DNA from: Rhodococcus sp. 14-2483-1-2
GTDB taxonomy: Bacteria > Actinomycetota > Actinomycetes > Mycobacteriales > Mycobacteriaceae
DNA: 64,000 bases
Reading direction: 5' to 3'
Assembly (NCBI RefSeq): GCF_002259405.1
Contig: NZ_NPFW01000023.1
Coordinates: 372,001 to 436,000, forward strand
This document shows, piece by piece, positions 8,549 to 16,164 of the stretch. Under the pieces are notes generated by a model, which was not told the DNA's origin, ran no database searches, and was given only the letters and a program-made list of their open reading frames with translations. Every line of letters begins with the position of its first letter. Positions within the stretch are counted from its first letter, which is position 1. The translations under genes were made by a program, and so were the position numbers.

Positions 8549-8691
8549 CGCCGTGCGTTCGGACCACACCGCATCACGCGCTCGCTCGGAGCTGTCGAAT
8601 GCCGGTTTCCGATAGAGGCAACGACACACACTGAGCGTGTATTGTTCGGGTATGCACACTCATCCGACAACCTCTACCGATCGGCTCTGAC

Positions 8692-8952
8692 ATGGTCGGC
8701 AAGAACCTGTTGACGACCGCCGAAGCTTTGGCCCTGATCGAAGAGGTGTCAGGCTCGGCGATCAAGCCGGACACCTTCTACAGCTACAGCAAGCGCGGCC
8801 AAGGGCCAGCCCCGAAAGAGAAGGTCGGGCGAACGGTGCTGTGGGACAAGAAAGAAATCGAGAATTGGGCGCGGAATCGACCGGGCCGCGGCACCAGAAC
8901 CGATCTCACCCGCACACGATCCGGACGACAAGACGACCGCCCTAGCACGTAG
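8692..8952 (+). CDS. Excisionase/AlpA-like helix-turn-helix protein
   Basis: 86 residues. The N-terminus has the MerR/Xis-type winged-helix pattern: LLTTAEALALIEE, then a recognition segment with TFYSYSKRGQGPAP, and a wing strand ending VLWDKKEIENWARN. The basic C-terminal tail probably adds DNA contacts. Proteins of this size act as recombination directionality factors or regulators in integrated elements. No integrase is visible nearby, so excision control is only an inference. Confidence 0.75.
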   Translation: MVGKNLLTTAEALALIEEVSGSAIKPDTFYSYSKRGQGPAPKEKVGRTVLWDKKEIENWARNRPGRGTRTDLTRTRSGRQDDRPST

Positions 8953-9128
8953 GCAGTCGCGGATTCGCGACGAGCTGGCCGCGAACGTGAAGGGCAGCAC
9001 ACAGATGACCGGACAAACAACGGAGAGCAGGTCACATCAACGTCAAGTGGTCATGCACCCCAGTGGGTGCGATACCCAACGAGAGCATCCACGCGCAGTG
9101 ATTCGATCGAGAAGGTAGGACATCACCG

Positions 9129-10055
9129 ATGGCGTTCTGGTGGGCGAGCCAGGGAAGCAACTACCCGGCCGCGATCGCGCAAGGCTCGTTGTGGACGTGC
9201 GTCAACGTCAACGGCCGGCTGCCGCAGGATCGAGCATTGCTCCAGCAGATACGTCCGGGCGACATCGTCTTTCACCACTATCGCGAGTATCTGCGCGCAG
9301 TCAGTACCGCGAGCTCGCGGTACAGGGAGGCATCGCGGCCACCGGACTACCCGACCGAGCACGAAAACCTCGACGACGGCTGGCAGGTGGACGTCGAACC
9401 GATCGTCACCGACCTGCAGCTGCATTTCAGCCGAGTCGCCGAGCTGCTACCCCACGGGAAACCTGGACCGCTCAACAAGAACGGCGTCCCGCAGCAGAAA
9501 TACCTGTCGGCTCTGACCACCGAGCAAGGGAGTGCACTGCTACGTGAACTGGGCCTGCTCGACTCCGTCGACACGGACGACGATCACGGTGTCGGCACCG
9601 AGTGGCCCATAGCGGCCACCGACGTCGCAGGATGGACTGCGCGTCGGGTCGAGCAGACCGCGCTGCGTCTGAGCCTGTTCGAGGGACGTACGGACGGGGA
9701 GTGCGGGATCTGCGGTCGGACTCTGCCGGCCTCGTTGCTGGTGGCCGGACACATCAAGCCTCGCGCCCTGTGCACCGACGCAGAGCGCCTCGACTTCCCC
9801 TCGGTGGCGATGTTGACGTGCACCCTCGGGTGCGACGCCTTGTTCGAAAACCGCTACATCACAGTCGATTCGAGCGGGACCATCGTCCCAGGGCGTGCAT
9901 CCGAACATCCCGCGGTTGCTGAGTCCGTCTCTGCGCTGGCAGGGCTGCGCTGCCTCGCCTACACCGAAGCGCGAGAGGTCTACTTCAACGCTCACCGCGA
10001 TCTGACGTTCGTCGGCGTCGGCAACAGCACGGTGGCAGCGAGCGTGGCTCTGTAG
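9129..10055 (+). CDS. EVE-like plus HNH nuclease, putative modification-dependent restriction enzyme
   Basis: 308 residues. The N-terminal part (about 1-65) reads FWWASQGSNY, then an LW strand and PGDIVFHHYREYLRA, the pattern of EVE/PUA-like domains that read modified bases. The C-terminal part (about 195-260) is an HNH nuclease: CGICGRTLPASLL, AGHIKPRALC and GCDALFENRYI. The fusion is typical of predicted type IV restriction enzymes that cut DNA with modified cytosine. It has no partner methylase nearby, as expected for that class. The start follows GAAGGTAGGA. It probably defends the host or the element against modified phage DNA; the substrate is not shown by sequence. Confidence 0.7.
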   Translation: MAFWWASQGSNYPAAIAQGSLWTCVNVNGRLPQDRALLQQIRPGDIVFHHYREYLRAVSTASSRYREASRPPDYPTEHENLDDGWQVDVEPIVTDLQLHFSRVAELLPHGKPGPLNKNGVPQQKYLSALTTEQGSALLRELGLLDSVDTDDDHGVGTEWPIAATDVAGWTARRVEQTALRLSLFEGRTDGECGICGRTLPASLLVAGHIKPRALCTDAERLDFPSVAMLTCTLGCDALFENRYITVDSSGTIVPGRASEHPAVAESVSALAGLRCLAYTEAREVYFNAHRDLTFVGVGNSTVAASVAL

Positions 10056-10102
10056 TCGGTGGCTCCAGGCGGTCGTGGACGTGTCGTTTCCGCTGGTGGA
10101 CG

Positions 10103-10543
10103 CTATCGGCTCTGCACGGTCTCGAGGCGGCGGGCAACAGCGTCCGCCGGCACCAGCCAGCGAGTGCCGACGCGGCGTGCCGCCAGGTTCTGGGTGGTGA
10201 TGAGCTTGTGCACGGCCTGACGGGAGATTCCGAGCTGCTCGGCTGCCTGGGCGGGGGTGAGCATGGGCGCGTCCACGCGGTCGACCATGCGGTCGTAGTC
10301 CTCGGTGGTCAGTACCCGCAGTGAGCGCGCCCCCCACGGGGTGGTGTCGAGGATGGCCAGTGCCGTCGTGCTCGCCTGCTTGAGGCCGGTTGCGGGGATG
10401 GTGAAGGTGACCTCGGTCCACCCGAAGTCCGATCGAGCCACGGCACCGGCGTAGTCGGCCACCAACTCGATCGCGCTGTCGGCAGCGTCTTCTCCGTACG
10501 GCACATCGAGCTCGGCTACGACGTTGTATGTCGTGGTGGTCAT
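10103..10543 (-). CDS. HTH antitoxin/regulator partner of the HicA-like protein
   Basis: 146 residues. The C-terminus (about 95-146) is a DNA-binding excisionase-type helix-turn-helix: LTPAQAAEQLGISRQAVHKLI followed by a RRVGTRWLVPADAV wing. The N-terminal 80 residues form a beta-rich domain unlike classical HicB. ATG 10543 was chosen because GAGAGGAG lies eight bases upstream; the frame is open to 10660. It follows the HicA-like toxin gene by 98 bases on the same strand, so it is probably its antitoxin and autorepressor. Confidence 0.65.
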   Translation of the reverse strand: MTTTTYNVVAELDVPYGEDAADSAIELVADYAGAVARSDFGWTEVTFTIPATGLKQASTTALAILDTTPWGARSLRVLTTEDYDRMVDRVDAPMLTPAQAAEQLGISRQAVHKLITTQNLAARRVGTRWLVPADAVARRLETVQSR

Positions 10544-10641
10544 CGCTGGTGCTCCTCTCGCTTCGTGGGTGGTGTCGAGCTGTGCGACGATCACGGTGGC
10601 CGGGTCGGGGATGCTAGGTCCATCCCCGACCCGGCCACCGG

Positions 10642-10845
10642 TCACCGTGTTGGCGGCCACTGAAAGCCTGCTCGCTTTAACGGAGCCAACGCGTTCCGGA
10701 AGGAACGGCGGTCACTCGCCGATCCGGAGAACGTCGTGATCCGCACGCCGTCCTTGTAGATCATCGGGTGGCCACCCTTCGAGATCCGCACCGTGAAGCC
10801 TTGCCGCTCCAGCTCCTGCAGAACCTTCCGTGTGTCCTTGTCCAT
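10642..10845 (-). CDS. HicA-like (YcfA family) mRNA interferase toxin
   Basis: 67 residues with the HicA double-stranded-RNA-binding-like fold: a helix (VLQELERQGF), then RISKGGHPMIYKDG with the catalytic His of the family, a strand, and a closing helix LAPLKRAGF. HicA toxins cleave mRNA and are held inactive by a partner antitoxin. GGAGGTGAG lies just before ATG 10845. The order toxin then antitoxin matches hicAB, but the partner is an unusual HTH protein. Confidence 0.75.
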   Translation of the reverse strand: MDKDTRKVLQELERQGFTVRISKGGHPMIYKDGVRITTFSGSASDRRSFRNALAPLKRAGFQWPPTR

Positions 10846-10876
10846 CTTCTCACCTCCCCATCTGTTTGTAAACCAA

Positions 10877-10908
10877 ATGCTATCGTTAAGGTTGACAAAC
10901 GTCAACCT
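10877..10908 (-). promoter_or_regulatory. Promoter and operator dyad of the HicA-like module
   Basis: On the minus strand TTGACG (10905-10900) and TAGCAT (10882-10877) are 17 bases apart. An 8-bp perfect dyad, AGGTTGAC-4-GTCAACCT (10889-10908), overlaps the -35 box. This is a natural site for autorepression by the HTH antitoxin. Confidence 0.55.
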
Positions 10909-11009
10909 AAAAACGGCGCGAGTTTCGGATCTGAGGAATATATGTCCGCAGCTCGAGTGTGTTCGTTGACGCGGTTGACGCATCGTGCGCCGACGGGGAT
11001 GATGGGGTC

Positions 11010-11540
11010 ATGTCAGCACCACGAATCGATGTCGAGTCCGACGCCCTGGTCGAGCGCATGACCGGGGTGTTTGCATCCACGCTCGGTGACGCCGTGGGTG
11101 CCGACGATGTCGACTACGTCAAGGACGGAATCGTTCACGTGCTCAGTGGCCTTCGAGCGCGCCGTGCATGGGCCGAGCGTGTCGGTGACATCCTCACCGC
11201 GACCCAGACTCGCGAGCTGGCGGGATGGGCCACCCGCCAGGCGCTGCACAAGGCTGTCGGCGAATCTCGGGTACTGCGACTGACGGGAAGTAACGGCGAA
11301 TATGGCTACGCCGCTGCGACATTCACCGATCAGCGACCGGCGAAACCGATTCTCGGTATCCCGGATGTTCTGCGGGCTTGGTCCGGCAGTGATCCCCGAG
11401 GCTGGGCGACGGCGTCGTGGTTGACCACAGCGCAGCCCGAACTCGGTGGGCGCACACCCCGCCAGGCGTTGATCGACGGCGACGATGTCCCCTCGGTCGT
11501 GCGAGCTGCTCGGCAAGCCGCCGACGCGTACGCCGCGTGA
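11010..11540 (+). CDS. Xre/MbcA/ParS-type antitoxin of a RES toxin
   Basis: 176 residues. The C-terminal part carries the toxin-binding motif of the DUF2384 (MbcA/ParS/Xre) family, here LGGRTPRQALIDGDDVPSVV followed by a helix. The N-terminal half is helical and probably holds the DNA-binding Xre-like part. It overlaps the downstream RES-domain gene by four bases (GTGA), the standard arrangement of RES-Xre modules. It should neutralise the toxin and repress the operon. Confidence 0.75.
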   Translation: MSAPRIDVESDALVERMTGVFASTLGDAVGADDVDYVKDGIVHVLSGLRARRAWAERVGDILTATQTRELAGWATRQALHKAVGESRVLRLTGSNGEYGYAAATFTDQRPAKPILGIPDVLRAWSGSDPRGWATASWLTTAQPELGGRTPRQALIDGDDVPSVVRAARQAADAYAA

Positions 11541-12160
11541 GCGCCGAGCGCGCCACGAACCACCTGTCCGAACCGAACCCGCCAGCGCAGCTGGCCGGGT
11601 TCCCGACGCACACGTATTCGGCCGGCACCGTGTTCGTCCGGTCGCACAGCAGTGGTCTCGGTCCGTGGTGGTTCGCGAGCAACGGTGCCGGCCGTTTCGA
11701 CCTGGCCGGCACCCACGGCACCTGTTACGTCGCCGAAGACGAAGTGGTCACCCTGCTGGAGAAGTTCGGTGGCATGAAGTCGGTGCCGGACTACTCGATC
11801 GAAGAGGTGTCCATCTCGTCGGTGTCGTCGGCAGGCGATCTCGTCGTTGCCGACCTGACCAGCAACAAAGCAGCGGCGTACGGGGTCACCGCCGAAATCT
11901 TCGACACCTCCGACTACCCCTTGACGCAGCGGTGGGCGGCATCGCTGCTCGCGGCCGGCTTCACAGGAGTGCGGTACTGGGCTCGGCACGACCTCGAGCA
12001 CGACCACCGCGCCGTGGCGATCTTCGATTCCGCCGGTGCCCGCGCGGATTCGGCGACTCACAGCGTGAACTCGACCGATGCGCTCGTCGACCGAACCGAC
12101 CTCCTGGAGCGATGGCAGAAAGAGACCGGCGTCACGGTCCTCGTCGTCCCGCCGCTGTAG
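11537..12160 (+). CDS. RES-domain NAD+-degrading toxin
   Basis: 207 residues from GTG 11537, which overlaps the antitoxin stop. The domain shows the expected features: an Arg near the start of the core (VFVRSHS), the family pattern ending GAGRFDL, then CYVAEDEVVTLLEKFG with the acidic residue, and a C-terminal strand GVRYWARHD. RES toxins such as MbcT consume NAD+ and stop growth unless bound by the partner. The frame is open upstream, but the overlap fixes the start. Confidence 0.75.
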   Translation: MSAERATNHLSEPNPPAQLAGFPTHTYSAGTVFVRSHSSGLGPWWFASNGAGRFDLAGTHGTCYVAEDEVVTLLEKFGGMKSVPDYSIEEVSISSVSSAGDLVVADLTSNKAAAYGVTAEIFDTSDYPLTQRWAASLLAAGFTGVRYWARHDLEHDHRAVAIFDSAGARADSATHSVNSTDALVDRTDLLERWQKETGVTVLVVPPL

Positions 12161-12187
12161 TTCTTTGTACTGCCGCCATGGGAGCCG

Positions 12188-13120
12188 CTAACCGCGACTC
12201 GGGGTAGTTCTCGAGGGTGTGGGCTGCACGGGTGTCTCGATCAATGCGTGATGGGCTGCATCGCGTACCCAGCTTGTGATCCTGTCGAGGGTCTCGGATG
12301 GCAGGTGCCACCGTTGCCAATACAGGGGGATGGTGACGTTGTGGTCGGGGTCGAGGTGCACGAGTGTCCCGTCGGCGAGGTCGCGCGCGATTTGTCCTTC
12401 CGGTAGCACGCCCCACCCGAGCCCGAGTCGAGCTGCAGTCAGGAATTCTCGGTTCGATGGGAGGTAGTGGATCGGGGGCTCGCGGTGCGCTTTGATCTTG
12501 CGTAGATAGGCGTGTTGTAGGTCGTCTTTTTTGTCGAATCGCAGCATCGGGAGGCGGCTGGGATCGCAGTAGTCGGCGTCGGCGTCGCGGATTAGTGAGG
12601 GTGCGCACGCGGGCCAATAGACCATGGCTCCGAGGGGTTCGACCGTGCAGCCAGGTGCTGCGGTGCGTGAGGTCGTCACGGCGGCCATGACCGCGCCTTG
12701 ACGCAGTAGAGCGTCTGTGTGGTCCTGATCTTCGATGTGGAGGTCCAGCAGTATTCGTCGGTCGACGGCTATCGCTTTCATCACCGGTTGGAACCACGTC
12801 GAGACCGAGTCGGCATTGATGGCCAGCGAAAAACGCAGTGGTGCAGCAGTATTCGTTGTCGTGGAGCCGCCGCGGAGCTCGGCGTCGGCGTCGACGGTGA
12901 GGACTTCGATCTGTCGCGCGAGTCGGAGCAGAGCTTGCCCGTTTCTGGTGGGTAGTACCGGCCTGGTTCGCTGCAGCAGCGCGGCCCCCGACGCTCGCTC
13001 GAGCGAAGTAACACGTTGGCTGACAGCAGAAGACGAGATGTGCAACGCCGTTGCAGCCCCCTCGAACGACCCGGAATCGCAGATGGCGGCCAGTGTGGCG
13101 AGCTGATCGTGGTTGTACAT
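12188..13120 (-). CDS. LysR-family regulator of ArgP/LysG type
   Basis: 310 residues. The N-terminal winged helix-turn-helix (DQLATLAAICDSGSFEGAA, ISSSAVSQRV) and an effector-binding domain match LysG/ArgP, regulators that activate basic-amino-acid exporters when Lys or Arg accumulates. It is divergent from a LysE/RhtB exporter 75 bases away, the classical lysG-lysE arrangement. ATG 13120 was preferred over an in-frame TTG at 13126. Regulation of the exporter from the shared intergenic region is expected. Confidence 0.85.
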   Translation of the reverse strand: MYNHDQLATLAAICDSGSFEGAATALHISSSAVSQRVTSLERASGAALLQRTRPVLPTRNGQALLRLARQIEVLTVDADAELRGGSTTTNTAAPLRFSLAINADSVSTWFQPVMKAIAVDRRILLDLHIEDQDHTDALLRQGAVMAAVTTSRTAAPGCTVEPLGAMVYWPACAPSLIRDADADYCDPSRLPMLRFDKKDDLQHAYLRKIKAHREPPIHYLPSNREFLTAARLGLGWGVLPEGQIARDLADGTLVHLDPDHNVTIPLYWQRWHLPSETLDRITSWVRDAAHHALIETPVQPTPSRTTPSRG

Positions 13121-13195
13121 CCACAAATACTAAACCTAGATCAGCGGTACTTAGGAAACGTGCATTGAAACCGGGGTGGTCGTACCGTTCTCGCC

Positions 13196-13819
13196 GTGAA
13201 CAACCCCGTTCTGGCCTATCTCCCTGTCGCTATCGTCTTCGGAATAATTCCAGGCCCTGACGTCATGCTGGCGGTCAAGCATTCGCTGACCGGCGGTGTG
13301 CGTCACGGCGTCGCCGTCGCGTTGGGTGCGGCGACCGGGTCGATGGCGTGGGGCATCGCTGCGGCCGTGGGGCTGGCATCTTTGCTCACCAGCGTCCCCG
13401 GGGCATTCGACGCGGTACGTATCGCAGGTGCCGCCTACCTGGTGTACCTGGGAATCGAGAGCATCTGGCAACGGAAGGGCAGCTTCACCGACGTCGATGC
13501 CGCGACTTACAGTGCGCACCAGCCGAAGTGGTCGCGGGCCTTCATGACCGGTTTCGTCGCAGACCTGCTGAACCCGAAAATGGGTGCGTTCTACCTGGCG
13601 GTCCTTCCTCAGTTCATTCCGCGCGACGGGAACGTCTTCGTGTGGTCCATGCTGCTCATGTCGATCGAGTTCGTGGTGGCGCTGATATGTCTGTCCTCGT
13701 ACGCACTTCTCGCCTCGTCCGCTCGCCGGTTCCTGGAGAAGGGCCGCGTGGGGGCCTGGCTCGAGCGTGGACTGGGTGTTGTTCTGGTGGGCTTCGGCGT
13801 CCGGCTGGCCTTCGAGTAG
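13196..13819 (+). CDS. LysE/RhtB-family amino-acid exporter
   Basis: 207 residues with about six membrane helices. The family signature is in the first loop: FGIIPGPDVMLAVKHSLTGG, followed by a Gly/Ala-rich helix 2 and the LLNPKMGAFYLAVLPQFI motif near residue 122. These proteins export basic or neutral amino acids with proton antiport. GTG 13196 is the start. The divergent LysG-like regulator indicates Lys or Arg as the substrate class. An argH-like fragment lies downstream. Confidence 0.85.
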   Translation: MNNPVLAYLPVAIVFGIIPGPDVMLAVKHSLTGGVRHGVAVALGAATGSMAWGIAAAVGLASLLTSVPGAFDAVRIAGAAYLVYLGIESIWQRKGSFTDVDAATYSAHQPKWSRAFMTGFVADLLNPKMGAFYLAVLPQFIPRDGNVFVWSMLLMSIEFVVALICLSSYALLASSARRFLEKGRVGAWLERGLGVVLVGFGVRLAFE

Positions 13820-14015
13820 ACACTCCCGCCGTCCGAGCCCTTCTCCCTTCGCTCTTTCAACTACTTGACCCGAGCTCGACCTGACTGCGTAACGACGCCC
13901 GGTCGGGCTCACGCCGCAGCCAGTCCAATCCCGGCAGGTCTTGGCTTTGCCGTGCCCTGACCCGAACTTTCCTGTACCGAAACCGAACATCACGCACACA
14001 GAGGGGTACCGATCA

Positions 14016-14107
14016 ATGAGCGAAAAGCTCTGGGGTGGAAGATTCTCCACCGATATCACCGACGATGTACTTCGCTACACGGAGACAGCCGGGCGCGCCG
14101 CAGTTCA
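14016..14107 (+). pseudogene. Truncated argininosuccinate-lyase-like N-terminus
   Basis: From ATG 14016 the frame gives MSEKLWGGRFSTDITDDVL; LWGGRF is the near-invariant start of argininosuccinate lyase (ArgH). Similarity stops after about 25-30 residues, where the sequence becomes the antisense of the NERD-DUF6636 gene; the frame then closes at 14243. This looks like the stump of an argH paralogue cut by recombination near 14100, consistent with the neighbouring Lys/Arg exporter. Confidence 0.5.
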
Positions 14108-15649
14108 TTATTTGTCGCTGAAGCTGAACGACTGTTGGGACACTGTGAATGACATTGTCGTGTTCCTCCGTGAACACTTCACTCCCGTCGTCTCGATCGA
14201 GCAGCTGAAACCCATCGACGAAACAGTTGAACCGTACGGCTGAACCGGCGCTGGCGGACCGTCCAGCAGAAAGTTCGAGGCGCAATCGAACCGCGGCGGT
14301 CCGTCCGTGCGGATGACGAACGTGGTGCCCCAGTCTTTCAGTGGGCAGCTTGGAGGCGGGGGTGGCGGCGTAAAGCGGCCAGCTCTGACGTCGCAGCGGA
14401 CGAATCTTCCGAACTGGTCGGCGCCGATCGCGCATCCGATGTTGTTCGAAGGTGTCATGAATTGAACGGGTTCCACAGTCCCGGGCGGGCTAATTTTCAC
14501 CAGGTCAGATATCAACTGCATCAGTGATGGTCCCGCGCTCCACGACGCCGCCCCGACGAGTATCACCACGACCCCAGCCGCGCAGGCCTTTCGAGGGATG
14601 CGAAGGCGGCGTACCCATCTCCGCAACCACCCCGGAAGTGACGCCCACTTGCGGACTTCGGCTGCGAAATCTACAGCTGGCTGTGGGGTGGCACCCGCAT
14701 CCTGAGGCGTTGATGATGCGGGTGGGACGTCTTGAATGGAGGTTGGGTTGGACACCACCGACGGTGTGTCCTTCGGCACTCGATTCTGAATGACCGGTGA
14801 TCTGTCGACGAAAACTTTCCGCGCCGCAGGATTGTCTGTTGATGAGACGGGGGCAGCTCTCGAGGATTGTTCTGCAGACTTCGCCTCCAAACACTCTGTC
14901 GGAGTTGTCGGGTCGAGTCGTTTCGCTATCGCCGGCTTCAATGCTCCCTGACGTTCGGCAGTGGCAGTGTCGGAAAAACCCTGTGCACGTAACACTTCCG
15001 TCGAAGGGAGTCGATCGGGGGCCATTCCCAGCTTTTCCATAGCTTCGAGTACCTTGTCCACAGTCCAGATGCGCGAATCGGAGGGTAAATACCCCAACGA
15101 TTGTTCCCAGCGGGCAACATCGGTGATAGACGTGGAAATTGACCGAACCATGTTCTGACGCTTCTTTGGTGGTTCTGGCGTCTCCAGCCGTTTCCCAGGT
15201 CGGGGAACCAGCACTACCAGGGCACTGATGAAGTATTTGCCAACGCCACCTCTGGCGAGTGTGTTCTTGATGGCTGTGGCTGATTCCTCTGTCTGCGAAA
15301 CGGGATTGGCATCGCCATCGTGCAAATACAAGTCCAGCGGGGTTCCGTCCACCAACCACGGCCCCGTCGGATCGGTGGTCACATGACCGCAAACCTCATT
15401 TTTTACGCCCTTCACTTCGATTGCAGCAGCCAAATGCGGCGTCCACAGCACGGCGTCGATCTGTTGCGCTTTCCCGGATTGGGTGCGCGAGGCCTGCGCT
15501 TCGAACATCACGATGCCTGGCAATGCCAGCGTCGAAAGTACTTGTGCAACGTCCTGCTCGCTAGGCCAGAGTTGGTCGAAGGACCTACGAAACGTGACCA
15601 ACACCCGACTGCCACCGAACCTCTCCGCTGTCTGAACATATGGAACCAA
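14108..15649 (-). CDS. NERD-domain membrane protein with C-terminal DUF6636 domain
   Basis: Up to 513 residues. The N-terminal 170 residues are a NERD (nuclease-related) domain: a helix with SEQDVAQVL, then QQIDAVLWTP and AAIEVKG, the Asp and Glu-x-Lys of the PD-(D/E)XK core. A Ser/Pro/Thr-rich linker leads to a membrane helix (about residues 350-370). The end is an exported-type DUF6636 domain: FMTPSNNIGCAI, several Cys pairs and PYGSTV. NERD proteins are suspected DNA-processing enzymes. The longest frame starts at TTG 15649; GTG 15604 is an alternative. It may be a surface-linked defence or DNA-uptake protein. Confidence 0.7.
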   Translation of the reverse strand: MVPYVQTAERFGGSRVLVTFRRSFDQLWPSEQDVAQVLSTLALPGIVMFEAQASRTQSGKAQQIDAVLWTPHLAAAIEVKGVKNEVCGHVTTDPTGPWLVDGTPLDLYLHDGDANPVSQTEESATAIKNTLARGGVGKYFISALVVLVPRPGKRLETPEPPKKRQNMVRSISTSITDVARWEQSLGYLPSDSRIWTVDKVLEAMEKLGMAPDRLPSTEVLRAQGFSDTATAERQGALKPAIAKRLDPTTPTECLEAKSAEQSSRAAPVSSTDNPAARKVFVDRSPVIQNRVPKDTPSVVSNPTSIQDVPPASSTPQDAGATPQPAVDFAAEVRKWASLPGWLRRWVRRLRIPRKACAAGVVVILVGAASWSAGPSLMQLISDLVKISPPGTVEPVQFMTPSNNIGCAIGADQFGRFVRCDVRAGRFTPPPPPPSCPLKDWGTTFVIRTDGPPRFDCASNFLLDGPPAPVQPYGSTVSSMGFSCSIETTGVKCSRRNTTMSFTVSQQSFSFSDK

Positions 15650-16164
15650 TTCAACATGAGCTCACCGACAGACTCGAACAATCAGTGTCATTACCGGTCT
15701 CCACCTGCAGCGATGATCCCGTGCACCCGAAAGATTGGGAAAGTGTCGGAAATATGATCCGTGGCTCGATACGGCGAACTGAGGTCGCCCACGCGTTCCG
15801 ACCGGCGCGTCGAATGGCCATACGACACAGTCGCAGACCGCCATGGCGGCGCAGCTCCAGAAAGTTATCCACAACCACGTTGGAAGCTTTTTACACGTGC
15901 GTAGCGTCCTGCCTCACTGACGACCGGTGAGCAGATCGAAGATAGGAAGAGGAACATGGCCGAACCAGATCCCATCAGAGGCTTCAGCGTTGGTCTGTTC
16001 AGCAGCGGTACCTCGAACCGTCGCAGGGACGCCTGCGGCGCTCGGTGCGGACGCCGCAAGAGCCGCGACAGGTCGGGCGACCGCATACGCGGTGCGCCAG
16101 CAGAGCCTCAACGCCCACCCGCAACCGACCCCATCAGTGACCCGCAAAACCGAGAGGAACCGCC
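15650..16164. other. Intergenic stretch without a supported gene
   Basis: 515 bases between the NERD gene and the next plus-strand gene. A frame open from GTG 15927 is Ala/Thr-rich and carries through the ribosome-binding site of the next gene, so a short coding end cannot be excluded. Nothing in 15650-15926 looks coding. Confidence 0.5.

Noticed and set aside
13151..14059. 302-codon minus-strand frame across the LysE gene
   Set aside because: Antisense to a well-supported membrane exporter; its composition is typical of a GC-rich shadow frame.
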